A stretch of DNA of 64,000 bases from Sordaria brevicollis (GCA_033439795.1 JAUTDP010000004.1:1054001-1118000); one strand, 5' to 3'. Counted from the stretch's first letter, positions 46,891 to 57,990 are shown. The notes: a model not told the origin generated them from the sequence alone. Numbers and translations are program-made.

Positions 46891-47274
46891 CCACGGCTTG
46901 GCCCAGCGTGTCATATAAATCAAATCAACTCAAATCGAGGTCTCGATTTAATTGCCCCACTCAAATCGGCACTTCGATTTATTTGCCCAAATATTTTATT
47001 TATTTAGTCAAATATCCCTAAATCGGGTAGGTCCTACCAAAATCCGGACCCCGGGCATTAACAGCTCCGTTCCGGTCTGGGCTCCGGTTATTTTTTCCAT
47101 ATAAAAAAATTCTGCCGGTACGCTAAGAAGGCGGCCAAATCAGTTAAATCAAATATGGAAATGGATTTATTTACCCAATTCAAATCCACGTTCGGATTTA
47201 TTTACTTGAATTTAGTTACTTGCTTGATTGTGCCAAGAATATTTGATTTATATGACGCGCTGGCTTGGCCGTGG
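46891..47274. mobile_element. MITE-like element, 384 bp
   Basis: The inverted ends (CCACGGCTTGGCCCAGCGTG on the left, CCACGGCCAAGCCAGCGCGT on the right) both continue into TCATATAAATCAAAT, about 35 bp in all with a few differences. The interior is AT-rich with further dyads (CGATTTATTTGCCC, GGATTTATTTACCC). No clear target duplication and no coding frame. Confidence 0.72.
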
Positions 47275-47651
47275 TTCCCTCATAGTCAACCAGTCATGAG
47301 CAAAAAGAATCAGGCAGCCACAGGGGAAAGAAAGCGAATGAGGATTTCGAAGACGGAATTCAATAAGGACACCAGTTGGCGTTGTGGGAGGAGAAAATGA
47401 TCGCCAGGAACAAGAGTATGGGGAAACAGGGAGAAAGAATGAGACGTCCCAACGGGTCGCAGCGGGCCGCCATAGCGGGGTGCCTGCCCCGACCATATCA
47501 ATTACATCATACATCCATGAACCGCACTCGCACAGGATGAATGACCATCGCGGTGGAACGACGAAACAACGACTATAAGCAACAAGTACAAGATCAGGAT
47601 CAACAGAAATAACTTCACCATAAACATCGTCTTGGTCGCACAAACATCGAG
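47275..47651. other. 5' region of the metallo-beta-lactamase gene
   Basis: Between the MITE and the start codon. CAACAAGTACAAGATCAGGA and similar C/A-rich leader-like sequence precedes the ATG. No other feature is seen. Confidence 0.5.
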
Positions 47652-48719
47652 ATGGAGACCCAACAAGTACATCGTCTCGAGCTCGACCCCAGCAAGCGGA
47701 TCCCGCTTCTCAAAGCCCAGCTAGAACACCACCACGGGCATGAACACTCGCATGACCAAGGGCCCGAAACCGTTCTCCCAGTCGCCAACATCAGGACCCA
47801 TCCTACCAAGGCCTCGACAAGTCAAGAAAACGGCAGCGTCTACTTCATCGGCAACGCCACCACGGTGATCGAATGGCACGGCATCCGCATCCTGACCGAC
47901 CCCAACTTCCTTCACGCCGGCGACCATGTTCATCTCGGACCCGGCGTCACTGCCGAAAGATTGAAGAACCCAGCCGTCGACATTGACGCCCTACCTCCTC
48001 TCGACTGCATTCTCCTCTCCCATTACCACGAAGATCATTTCGACAAGTTGGTGGAGGAGAGCTTGAACAGGGACTTCCCCATCATCTCCACTCCGCACGC
48101 CAAGCAGGCATTGGCAGGCAAGGAAGAGCCATTCAAGTCCGTCTACGACCTCGACTTTTTCCAATCCATCCTTCTCCCCATCGTCAACTCCAAGGGCGAC
48201 ACGGGCGGGAAGAAGCCGGTCGTCAAGGTGACAGGAATGCCGGGGAAGCACGTTCCTCCGGGGCCACTAGCCGCTGCGAACGACTTGCTGGGAGCTGTAC
48301 CACCGACCAATGGCTGGTTGATTGAGTTGAATTATTCAGCTGATGGGTCGGAGAGCCGAGGCGAGACAGGGTATCGCATCTACATCTCGGGCGACACGTT
48401 GTTCGTGGACGAGCTGAAGGAGATTCCGCAGCGGTTGAAGAACGAGAAGATCGATCTGATGTTGGTTCATTTGGGTGGAACCACGATTCCGGGACCTAAG
48501 CTGCCATTGCTGATGGTGACGATGGATGCGGAGCAGGGAATCAAGCTGATGAGGCTGATGGATCCGGATGTGACGATCCCGATACATACTGATGATTACA
48601 GTGTCTTTATGTCTGGACTGGATGACTTCAAAAAGGCGGTTGACGAGGCGGGTTTCCAGGACAAGGTAGTCTATCTGGACAGAGGTGATCAGTATCGGTT
48701 CAATGTTCGTGGAGCTTGA
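47652..48719 (+). CDS. Metallo-beta-lactamase-fold hydrolase
   Basis: Single exon, 355 aa. It shows the MBL-fold zinc ligands in order: SHYHEDHFD (HxHxDH at residues 124-129), a His near 200 (GMPGKHVPPG), an Asp at about 248 in the SGDT motif (YISGDTLF) and a final His at about 312 (PIHTDDYSVF). The layout and the WHGIRILTDPNF strand point to the UlaG/NAPE-PLD-like group of 'Zn-dependent hydrolases', usually metal-dependent hydrolases of small molecules or lipids; the substrate here is unknown. The N-terminus has a His-rich stretch (HHHGHEHSHD, residues 26-35) that could bind metal. No signal peptide, so probably cytosolic. The start is the first ATG of an open, C-rich coding frame. The nearest neighbours are a MITE and a mitochondrial-type protein gene. 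Confidence 0.92.
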   Translation: METQQVHRLELDPSKRIPLLKAQLEHHHGHEHSHDQGPETVLPVANIRTHPTKASTSQENGSVYFIGNATTVIEWHGIRILTDPNFLHAGDHVHLGPGVTAERLKNPAVDIDALPPLDCILLSHYHEDHFDKLVEESLNRDFPIISTPHAKQALAGKEEPFKSVYDLDFFQSILLPIVNSKGDTGGKKPVVKVTGMPGKHVPPGPLAAANDLLGAVPPTNGWLIELNYSADGSESRGETGYRIYISGDTLFVDELKEIPQRLKNEKIDLMLVHLGGTTIPGPKLPLLMVTMDAEQGIKLMRLMDPDVTIPIHTDDYSVFMSGLDDFKKAVDEAGFQDKVVYLDRGDQYRFNVRGA

Positions 48720-49112
48720 GTTCGTCGCGACAAGTAGCGCTGTCGACACGAAGAGGTTGGTCAGGTAGCTAGCTTATAATGAATCAAGGATAAGATAAAG
48801 AGCTTCTCCAAAAGCAGTGGATCGATGTTCCTTGCGTCTCCGCATTGCCGCGAATCAGCGGGCTCGATTGGACAAGGGCTCCTTGCACAGCAGCTTTACT
48901 GATGATGTCATGACCATAACGTCACGTCCAAGTGAGGACCTCTTTGGCCAGCAGCAATGCTTCAAAGCTCGTCCTTTAACTTGCCTCCAACACCCAGACA
49001 AAACAGAACTTTGCTACACATTGGAAACTTTCCTCTGATCATACCATTCTTCAGTCAATATATCATTGCAATAGCTCAAACCATCCACACTATTTGGAAA
49101 CAGTCAAACACA
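48720..49112. other. Intergenic region
   Basis: 3' end of the hydrolase gene and C/A-rich leader of the next gene. No feature recognised. Confidence 0.5.
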
Positions 49113-49724
49113 ATGAACCGCTTCTCCTCCCGTACCCTCTTCCGGGCCATCCCCGCCCCCCGCGCCGCCCTTCCCACCAGCCGCGTCGCGCATCTGCACA
49201 CCTCGCGCCATCTCCAATCTACTGGCGGCTACGGTAACACCACAACCTCGGGCCAATCCACTGGCTCTTCCTCCCCCAAGTCCTCCGAGGACGCCTCAGC
49301 CCAATCCGGCGGTTCTCGCTCCAAGGAAGCCGTCGAGACCGGCTCCTCGCCCACGGGCGGCCAGATCCCCAACGCCCCCGAAGGGAAGGACAAGTCAAAG
49401 TCCGCATCATCCAAGTCCAGTACGTCGTCCACAGATTCCGCCAAGTTCGCCATCCCCGATGCCCTAGCGAACGGCGACGCCCGCGGCCGCACCGGTGGCG
49501 GCAAGCCCCTATCCAGCTCCCACCGGAGCGCGCCCGCCCAGCCCAAGATCAGCAACGCGAGCGTTCCCGGGGACAAGCCCAAGCTGACGGACGAGCAGCA
49601 GGCGGAGGTGGACGAGCATAATCGGGACTTTGAGAAGAAGCACGGCAAGGCCGAGAAGGCGGAGGATGATAAGGTGAACCCCAAGTTTTGGGGTGGTGGC
49701 GGCAGGAGGGTGACGGAGGACTAA
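49113..49724 (+). CDS. Small protein with mitochondrial presequence, function unknown
   Basis: Single exon, 203 aa. The ATG at 49113 is chosen because it opens an amphipathic, Arg/Ser/Ala-rich and acid-free leader (MNRFSSRTLFRAIPAPRAAL, then SRVAHLHTSRHLQ) typical of matrix import; the frame is open further upstream without such a leader. The middle is Ser/Gly-rich and disordered. The C-terminal 50 residues are charged and conserved-looking (KPKLTDEQQAEVDEHNRDFE, then DKVNPKFWGGGG). Not recognised as a named assembly factor. Codon use is strongly C-ending, suggesting an expressed gene. Confidence 0.85.
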   Translation: MNRFSSRTLFRAIPAPRAALPTSRVAHLHTSRHLQSTGGYGNTTTSGQSTGSSSPKSSEDASAQSGGSRSKEAVETGSSPTGGQIPNAPEGKDKSKSASSKSSTSSTDSAKFAIPDALANGDARGRTGGGKPLSSSHRSAPAQPKISNASVPGDKPKLTDEQQAEVDEHNRDFEKKHGKAEKAEDDKVNPKFWGGGGRRVTED

Positions 49725-50039
49725 ATGGACAGTCAACTAGGTATTGGCCACTGGGTTTGTGATGATTTACGATGAAATGAAGAGGTTGTACGATAGATGG
49801 ATCAGGTTTGGGGTGTACGGATATTCGGAGCCCCAAGCTGGAGGCTCGAAAGATTAGCGTTATTGTCAACGAACAGTCACCATGGTTGCATGGCCCTCAT
49901 TCTTGGTTTTCTGGTGCTTTGCTATCGGTGGCCGTCCTGCTCTGCTCCTGAATCAACTTGCTTCTTGTTTCTCTTGGCGGCACATCGCTTGAAAGCTAGG
50001 GTGGTCATGCAAGTCCTGCCCGGTGGGTACCTAGGGCAC
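49725..50039. other. 3' region of the mitochondrial-type gene
   Basis: No gene or repeat seen between the TAA at 49724 and the downstream Hsp70-like relic. Confidence 0.5.
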
Positions 50040-50486
50040 GGGTCCAGTGTTTGGACTTTAAGAAATAATCGTACTGAAAAGATGGATGCGGCAGCCACAA
50101 AGTTCACAATGCGTCGGATTGTATCTGTTTCCCTGGTGGTCAGGTGGGAGCATTGGGGTCATATACCGGGGCATCGGCGTCGAATGGATAGCCGTGAGCG
50201 AGAAAGTTTTGCATGTCCCACGGATCCAAGTTGGAAACCCTGGGGGGCGGATGACTTTCCAATATATATAATTGGGGTCATTGTGTGTGGTCCATTGCAC
50301 AGACGACCATGATACGGCTTCCGGAGGCTCCCAAATCAATAGCGACAATTGGTCTCCTATCATTCACGCAGTTGGCGTTAGCGAAAAAAAAACCTCCCAG
50401 ATGCTCGATGAAGGTTGTTCAACTCACAGCTTGATCTCTTCGTCACCCGACTGAAGCGCCGAGCTTGGATTGTCCGATGTGTCCAT
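50040..50486 (-). pseudogene. Hsp70-like 5' relic
   Basis: A short first exon (50428-50486, MDTSDNPSSALQSGDEE) and a GT-AG intron lead into RPIVAIDLGASGSRIMVV (from 50356 down), the phosphate-1 loop of the actin/Hsp70 fold. The frame hits TGA at 50278-50280, then continues recognisably as FLAHGYPFDADAPVYDP, which aligns with SSHAYPFDDKGPVY of the neighbouring gene, then another stop. After about 50150 similarity fades. It is a broken N-terminal third of a gene in the same family as the loci at 51.7 and 58.7 kb. Confidence 0.75.
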
Positions 50487-51662
50487 TGCAAATGGTCAAT
50501 TGCCCGCGGAGGTCTCGATACAGTAAGATTCGAACTTCTGGATCACGTCGCCCGCGCAAATGATGGATGTTGTTTCGTGGTGAGTGGCGTGGAGTGAACA
50601 AAGTTGGCGAGAGTGTAGCGAGGAAAGATTGGGTGGTTGCGATCGAGGAAACAATGCAAATCAAGCCCAGAAGATTGGGTGGGAAAGTGGCGGGGCATCT
50701 AGGATTGCAATGGCGACTTGTGGGCGCGCAAGTAAAAGTACCTAGAGGTAGGTAGGAGTCGCGAGTAAGTTTTGGCTCAAGGGTGAAGTGCTGAGCGCAA
50801 GCAAGGTGCATGGTGCATGCACTGACGCAAGTCAGCTGCTGATACCAGATACCGAAGGTGATGAGCTGAATTCAGGATATGGACCAAATGAACACAAGAA
50901 AACAACACCGCCCCCAGACTTTACATGCTGGAATATTTGCGGGGGGTTATATACACATATTATTACCAGTGTCCCATGTTTTCGAGCTTAAGTTCTACAT
51001 TTTGGAGAGTGATTCGAAGTCGTAAGAAATTCGACCTCTCAAATCCTTAGGCACAATAACCCCGCTAGGGCGATTGCCCGGTTGCATAACGGTAAAGGGA
51101 AACAGCGCGGGTGATAGTATGCACAAAAAAGGACGACTTTCATTTAAAGAGGTCGTAGTTGATTTGCTACCGATGTTTGCCATGTCTTTGGGGCCAGGGG
51201 AACAAGAAGGGTAACTATCAGTATTTAATTCAAGTCATGGGCCTATCTTGTGAGTAGTCTAATCTGTCCTTGCCGTCTTTGCGTCACCTCTCATGGATTT
51301 CCCCCAGCATCCGCCGCCGCAACACCGTGAGAGCTCAGAATGCAAATTGACATTGGTGCAAGCAAACCGAGAGTAACGGACGGGGAGTGCAGACACTAGA
51401 TACTGTCTAGCGCCAGAGCATAATGTAAGGGGAAGAAGGAGAGAACGAAGTAGAATGACCTTAGGCAACAAAGCTTTTTGTCAACCACAAGCCCAGAGCC
51501 CATATAATCCGCCTCTTAATGTATGAAGAGCTGCCAACACTAACCTGAAAAGGTCTTTTGAACTTCTTCTCGTAGATCCTCAAATCTCCCCACGTTGGCG
51601 CTTTGGTTCAACTTCAAGCTGAGAAGAGTAGAGGTACGCATTTTGACAGTCTCGAATGAGCT
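50487..51662. other. Intergenic region
   Basis: No gene called. Immediately left of the 51663 stop the same frame stays open for about 40 codons (51662 down to about 51545), which may be the lost tail of the Hsp70-like gene. The rest shows nothing. Confidence 0.5.
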
Positions 51663-53063
51663 CTAGTCGAGAAAGATCGGATCGGGGAGGTTGGCCTCCT
51701 TGACCATAGCCGCCAGCTTGTGTTTCACGGGCTTGTTCTTGGTGCTGCCTCCGGCAATGAAGATGACGGGCTTCGGGTCGATCTTAGGGTGGTCGGTTTC
51801 GGCGGTCCTCTTCCTCAAGTTTTTCAGCAGGTTGTCGACAAGCTCAAAGGCGTGCTTGTGGGCTTTGTCCCAAATCGGAGTGATCTCGCCCTGGTCGAAG
51901 GTGCACGTGATGCAATTCTGCTCCTCCCACAGGGGCGTCATGAAGGCGAAGCAATTGTCCTTTGCTCCCTCCAGGGCAGGACCCCACATTCCACGGACGC
52001 GAGGGTCGCTGAAGCCCTCACGAACCTGCTCCGAGATACCAGGACACATGGGACGTCCTTGGCCGGGATTCTGGTTGAGGCACTTGACCGCGCAAGCCTC
52101 GAGAATGTAGTGAAGCACATGCTCAGTGCCGCCGCCAGCACCTAAAGCACAATAATGTGTCAGCATGTTGACTCAAAGTAGTAGAGAGTGGTGCAGAGAT
52201 GGTGAATATTACTAAATGGCTTCTCTAGCCTGAAGAACATGGGCGGTACCTGCTTGTTGTGCCTCACCCACCACAGAGAGGCACTCTAGATTCAAATGTT
52301 AGCTCAACGTTGAACGTCGATGAAGCAAACAGCAAATTGTATGCATAGACCTACCAGATTATGGCCACCATAGTCCATCACCAGCCACACCTGATCGGCG
52401 CCTGCGACCTTGACTGGGTTGAGATACCGAGGTGTCGTCATGAGGTACTGCATTAGGCTATCCGCATCCTTGTGAAACGCAATCGTCTTTCTCGCCAGGC
52501 TCTGATCCCACTTAAACGCCTCTCCGATGAGATCAAGAGCCACCGCTTGAAACTCGGAACCCCATTGGACAGGGATATTGATAACAAGTTTATCAATAAC
52601 CCAATCCTTGCGAGAACCCTGGAAGATCCAAGCGTGAACCTCCTTAAGCAACTGCAGGGTTCCGACACGAAGCTTTTGGCGAAAGGCCGGGCTGTCCGCT
52701 TGAATGAGCTTCTGTAGCATGGGGTACTGATCCACGAACTTGTCGGCAGCGTTGGCAAGGATGTAGAATCCGTACTTCAGGGAGACAGACTCGCTCGCGT
52801 AGTAACCAAATTGCTCGCCCTTGTACACAGGACCCTTGTCATCAAACGGGTAGGCATGCGAGGAGAAGTTCTTGGAGATTCCGTCCAGAAGTAAAACGCG
52901 AAAGGAGTTGGTGCCGATGTCCAAGCTAATCACGATGTTGGGGCTGATCAGTGAGGATGAATTAGTACACGTGCCGCTAGGTAGACATAGGTAAGGACTG
53001 GTGTACATACCGTACAGCCTCCATCAACTTGGCGATGTCCTGATTGGACCTTGTAGCGGCCAT
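51663..53063 (-). CDS. Hsp70-like (actin-fold) ATPase, short form
   Basis: Exons: 53011-53063, 52355-52943, 52213-52285, 51663-52141, giving 397 aa. ASKHA-fold motifs: phosphate-1 SLDIGTNSFRVLLL (about residues 24-37), phosphate-2 MDYGGHN (about 207-213) and adenosine motif AGGST (about 368-372). This pattern fits the divergent HSPA12-like Hsp70 proteins of fungi rather than canonical chaperones. The 73-nt third exon has the same size and phase as in the 58.7-kb paralog. The protein stops right after the adenosine motif, whereas the paralog continues for some 230 residues, so this copy lacks the C-terminal half and may be truncated. Substrate or partner unknown; no targeting signal. Confidence 0.8.
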
Positions 53064-54955
53064 GATCACGGACTTGTGGACTTTCTTGGGTTTCCTTGAT
53101 GCTCGGTTGTCTTCAGCAGATGAAGACGGACGCAAGTCTGCAAAGATGTGCCAGGTTGAGTCTGGCACAAAGGGAAGTAGGTCGTCGCGACGTCGCCTCG
53201 GTGTAGTGGAAGAAAGGTGGACGACGGGTTGAAGTAGGGTAAGAAAGCAGAAAAGGTAAATGCTTTCTGTCCGGTTGGTTGTTGGAGGGGGAAAGGCGAA
53301 AGGAAGAAACGGGTCCCAGGGCCGCCCATAAGTACTATCTCAAGAATGCCGGTGAATGGGGATACCGGTGAATGGTGGATTTGGTGAACTGTCGTCCAAG
53401 GTCGAGAGACACGGCACCTAGCCAGACACAATACCAACGGGTCGGTCGAATACCCCTTTCCTTCACTCACGTCTCTTCCCAGACTTCGGGCCAAAGCCCC
53501 ACACCGTGAATGGACAGCGACATCAGATCGATGGACGCCAAAGAGAGCTCTCAGCCGGAACCATTTCCAAGGAGATGTGTTCTTCCCGTCTGTCTTGAGC
53601 AAGACTCTCGTCACTTGAAGGATAAAAATCGCGATAAGTCTACTCTCAAGCGCGTCGAGTGTCTGTCGAAGCTTATTCGCTTGGAAGACCAACTTCTGGC
53701 CACCATTCATTGAGGCCGATTCCGTCTGGCCATTCCTGGCCCTCCGGCCAACCTTCCCGCGCAACCGATAACACGCAGGCAACAACCAGCAGAGCCTTGC
53801 GACTTCTGTCCCTCGTAACCGCTTCGCAACACTTGCCATGGCAATTCAACTATCAGCCTCCCCATCGCCGTGCCAAGCAAACGCTTACTCCGCGTGGCCA
53901 TGCAATACCAATCGCAAGTCCACGACGGCGCGACCTGCCAGCGCCGGATGCTCAATTTCTCTTACCGCCCGGACAACGTGCTATGATCAGGCTGTCGCCA
54001 ACGGCAAAGATAAAAAAACAGCCGGCTTTCGAAAGACCAGACTTTGGTCGGCGTGTTGCTCGTAGCAGACTTTGATATCTCGGGTCGTTAGGAACGTGTG
54101 TTCTCTTTGTCGAGCACAATCGGCGCCGCTGGTGTCCATCGCCGACTTTCACAAGCAAAGTCCTGGTTTGTTTTCTAGAGTCATGGTACCGAAACGACGG
54201 ACAGTCACCTTGGGCTGGATAGAGAGAGGTCAATGTCACGACCAGTGGTTCTTTGTCACTGATTAACAACTACTAGGACAAAGCTTGCCTTATCAGTAAC
54301 AAGGCCAAAGTGTAACCGCTGATGACGGGGATAGGGAGGTTAGAAAAGCAAAGATGGGAGCATGGAAATATCGGGGTTTGAACTCATCAAATGAAGTCAT
54401 ATTTTGTCGTCGGGTGCTGTCTTCTTTCGTGGTTCTTCCCATGTACGCCCATGTATGCTGGGTTAGCACGAAATCTCGAACGTGCAATACTGGTGCCACG
54501 ATACATGTAGCATTTGGCGTCGAAGGGATGCAACCTTTGTGGTCCCCGGATTTTCCACTACTGCCGATTCCGGTGGGTTCAAGTCGCAATATGCAGGGTA
54601 ACTGGTTAAGAGCTCCATGCTCATGCAGGTGCCTACAGGATGCTCTTGCTTTTGCATGACCTTTACATGACACCTCAGACCGCAAAAGGAAGCCATCCTT
54701 ACTGGATACGGCTTTTCGTGCACTCGCTACAGTGGAATTGACTTTGCAAAGACTGTACAACTCCACGGACCATGGCCTGCGATACACCGAATACCAATCC
54801 ACATGCCAGACTCTAGGTCCTCGGTCCCCTCCGGGCCTTCTCTCCTGCTTAAAGCCATCCACTTTCGCGCTCCCGAATGAATAACACGTCCCAATCTTCT
54901 TCTCAACATCCCAAGCACCCGACACCCTTCAAACCACCCACCGAGAGTAGCGATC
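53064..54955. other. Intergenic region, shared upstream of Hsp70-like gene and MT10
   Basis: The two genes diverge from here. GCTTAAAGCC at about 54847 is a TATA-like element for MT10. Several frames of 60-250 codons are open on both strands, but they overlap each other and have no motifs; no gene is called. Confidence 0.5.
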
Positions 54956-56537
54956 ATGGCTACAAGCCCGAAAAGTCCCAAGAGTCCGGAAAGAGCCACG
55001 AGCAGGGCAGAAGCCCCTCCGGCCCCGGCCCCGGCCCCGGCCATAACCCCGCTCAGTGCCGAAGCACAAACTGCCGCGGGCATTCTTCCTGCATCGCACT
55101 GGACAGCCCAGCCTGTAAGTCACCATTCCTAACATCGGCTGAGAAGGGCCTGAAGTCTCCTGTTGCACCAGCTAACCTGCCTCTCGTGTGTTGCAGCTAC
55201 CGGAGGAGGATCCAGGCAATGATACCGCGTCGACCATTGGGTCTTTCACGTCCACCACAGCCTCCCTAGCCTCGAGTATCTACCAATATCGCACCATTCA
55301 AGGAAGAACCTATCATGGCGAGATGGGCAATGCCGAATCGTGGTGGCCAAATGATAAGCGACACATCGACGCCATGGAGATTTTGTAAGGACCTGATTTG
55401 CCCGAACATCCTTGATCAACCGTGGATATAGGCCGGTTGCTTCCGAATGCCATCGCAGCACCCGCATGGTGCCCCGCGGAAATTGCGTGCTCTGGCAAAG
55501 CGTCCAGCCCATCTCCCACCCAAGTTGGACAACGTCAATATTTGTTTCTCAGGCTAACAATTTCCAAAGGCATCACGCACTGGTATTGCAGACCGACGGG
55601 AAGCTCTACCTCTCCCCGCTGGAGAAGAATAAGGTTCACAAAGTTCTCGACATTGCCACAGGGTCCGGACTATGGTCTATGTGAGTAACAACCACATCTT
55701 CCCCTTCCATCTATCCTTACTCACAGCATCGGATTTGCTAGCGATTTTGCCGACGAGTTCCCTAATGCTGAAGTCATCGGTACCGATGTGTCCCCCATTC
55801 AACCAACTTGGGTGCCGCCAAACGTCAAATTCGAACTGGACGATTGCAACAGCGAGTGGACATGGCCGGACAACACCTTCGATTTTGTTAATATGCGCTT
55901 TCTGGGTGGCATCGTGGACGATTGGTATGCCCTCTTCCAGAACGCTTATAGGGTATGCAAACCGGGTGGTTGGGTCGAGAGCTCCGGGTCGTCCGAGTCG
56001 TTTTTTAGCCACGACGGAACACTGAAAGAAGGTAGTGCGATAGACCAGTGGGGAAAGGTATTCCAACAGGGGGGTAAGAAGCTCGGTAGAACTTTTGGCA
56101 TCTACGAAGCCGACATTCAAAGAAAGGGAATGGAGGCTGCGGGTTTTGTCGATATTCAGTACAGAGATATCGAAGTACCCGTCGGTGTATGGCACCCGGA
56201 TAAGAAGGCCGCGGAGAGGGGCCTGTGGTATAAGCTGGCTATCGAAGCGGACGTCGAAGGTAAGTCACCAACCTTGGAACCATGCTTCAAGAAGTCAAAG
56301 AACGGAAAAATTGGGGATGCGGCAAGGACAACACCAAGTCGACTCTTGCACCGAAGACGTCGGTATTTTTGCTGACATACAGCCACAGGATACATCAACT
56401 ACCTATGGAATGTTGTGCTCGGCTGGACCCCAGAGGAGGCCAAGGTATTCGCCCGCCACGTCAAGAGAGAATGGAACGACCCAAACATTCACAGCTACTT
56501 CATCTTGCGTGTCGCTTGGGGCCGTAAGCCGGAGTGA
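54956..56537 (+). CDS. MT10: LaeA/UMTA-like methyltransferase on the opposite strand
   Basis: Exons: 54956-55114, 55197-55384, 55570-55680, 55742-56259, 56389-56537, giving 374 aa; standard exon sizes. The N-terminus is [10 protein letters not shown] followed by a run of P-A dipeptides and AGILPASHW. Exon 2 has [19 protein letters not shown] and SWWPNDKRH. Motif I is DIATGSG (about 143-149), shared only with MT2, and the following residue pattern GLWS differs from the usual WA. Exon 4 has [42 protein letters not shown] and CKPGGWVES. The end is GRKPE. It is the only plus-strand copy and is separated from MT9 by four other loci, so it was moved by inversion or transposed duplication. Confidence 0.92.
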
Positions 56538-57290
56538 CGAAATGCAAGACGTACTCGCGGTATGACGGGAATCTCGGGCTCATCCAATTGGATGGTTCTT
56601 TTGGTCACAAATTTAGCGAAGGGTAGTAGAACGGGCTTTGGATCATATTGTGGTTAGGGATATTTTCAGTTTCATATTGTCAATTACACAGCTCATCATG
56701 CTTTATGTCCCTTGGGCTACCACAGACCGTCTATGGAAATCGCTTTTATCCATTGGCTCCGTGGTTAGTCCATCATCCATCCGCCTCGACACTAATCGTA
56801 CACTCAATTCCATCTTCCTCCATTCTCCCAGCACTATCTTTCCATGAATAATCTCGTACTCCCCGGTGCCTTTAGGATGCAAGGTAAAAGAAGAAACCAG
56901 AAAGCATAGTTTGTTTGAGACCAAAAGAAAGTACGAGTGAACTTGCACCATACCAGTAGTGCGTAAGAGCGTCATGCGCAGTGAGCGTGTGCAGACAGGT
57001 CGTTGCCGTTGGATCTGCCGTCCTGCTGGCCTACAAATCATGCAAGCTCAGCATCGGTGCAGCACCAACGTACCCATGCACCGCCGGATTAACGCGGTGG
57101 TCGTCTATAAATACTCTGGACATTGATACTTCAACATCGTAAAGGCGTAGTATCTGTGACCTGTGTAGCAGGCAGATGGTACTTCGACTCAGTGCTCGTA
57201 GATCAGCTTGATCTATAACCACCTCGGCAATTCCGCTTGAAGCCGTAGAACCCTGCTTCCGCTGCAACAGGTCGTCGTGGTTGAGACATC
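56538..57290. other. Intergenic region
   Basis: 3' flank of MT10 and of the Hsp70-like relic. Nothing recognised. Confidence 0.5.
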
Positions 57291-57990
57291 TCAACGAGTG
57301 CTGACCTTACGTCTTTTTCGCTTCCTTGAAACGGGGCCCTCGTCCTCCTGCTCCTCTTTATCGACCTCTGGTACTGACTCCATGGTCATGGAGTCCACAG
57401 TAGCTTTGACACGTTTGGCTCCTGGTTCGAAAGAAAGTCGAAGACGAAGATTGGTCGTGCGTGTCGACTTCGATGGTCCTGCCTGCTTCACCTTGACCAC
57501 CATAAACATGTCTTCGCCGCTGCCCTCGATCACAACATCGCACTGTATTTGTCGCCTTTCTGAGCTGTGGGAGGGTCGTCAAACAGCACGTATGACCAAA
57601 GGTTGTCGACTGTGATCCTCTCTGCCACTGTCTTGGGTTCGCGGTCTGGTGACGGCATGTGGTAGGCTGGATCACAGACTAGTCGGAACCGGGTGCCTTC
57701 GACTTGGGACACGACTTTGGACACGACTTTGGACCTCTTACCGTATCGGTACTCTTTGGCATATATATCCTTTAGTATCGCGGAACGCTTTGGTTAGACA
57801 TTCGGGTACAATGCCAAAACTGCCGGCGTCTGGTTGGTTGGGCAAATACTTACATAGTAAACAATCACGGGGGCTTCATCCTCCCACTCACCACCAGGTC
57901 GCTTTCTTTGCAGACCGATACCCGCCCCACGAGTAATAATCTGTCGGGTCGGCTTTATACTAGCTCCATTCTTGTGAAGGTTCTACCTAA
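57291..57990 (-). pseudogene. Hsp70-like 3' relic
   Basis: PTRQIITRGAGIGLQ (about 57955-57910) matches VREFLNQGAGLALQ of the 58.7-kb gene. An intron after VIVYY (donor near 57856), then GTRFRLVCDPAY, matches GDRFRLMMDPFY. After SYVLFDDPPTAQ the frame is lost by one nucleotide and resumes as CDVVIEGSGEDMFMVVKVKQ to a stop at 57291 after a basic RKRKRRK run. A 12-bp tandem duplication (TCCAAAGTCGTG) lies near 57710-57740. No N-terminal ATPase part exists upstream; this is a truncated, probably dead C-terminal fragment unless an unseen intron restores the frame. Confidence 0.7.

Noticed and set aside
47248..47643. 131-codon minus-strand frame upstream of the hydrolase
   Set aside because: Overlaps the MITE end and the leader of a well-supported plus-strand gene; no homology recognised.
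50520..50560. tRNA-like T-arm (AAGTTCGAATCTT on the minus strand)
   Set aside because: No acceptor, D or anticodon arms fit around it; it lies upstream of the Hsp70-like relic.
53066..54925. Open frames of 210-257 codons on the minus strand
   Set aside because: Overlap the first exon and promoter of the Hsp70-like gene or lie between genes; no consistent codon bias or motifs.
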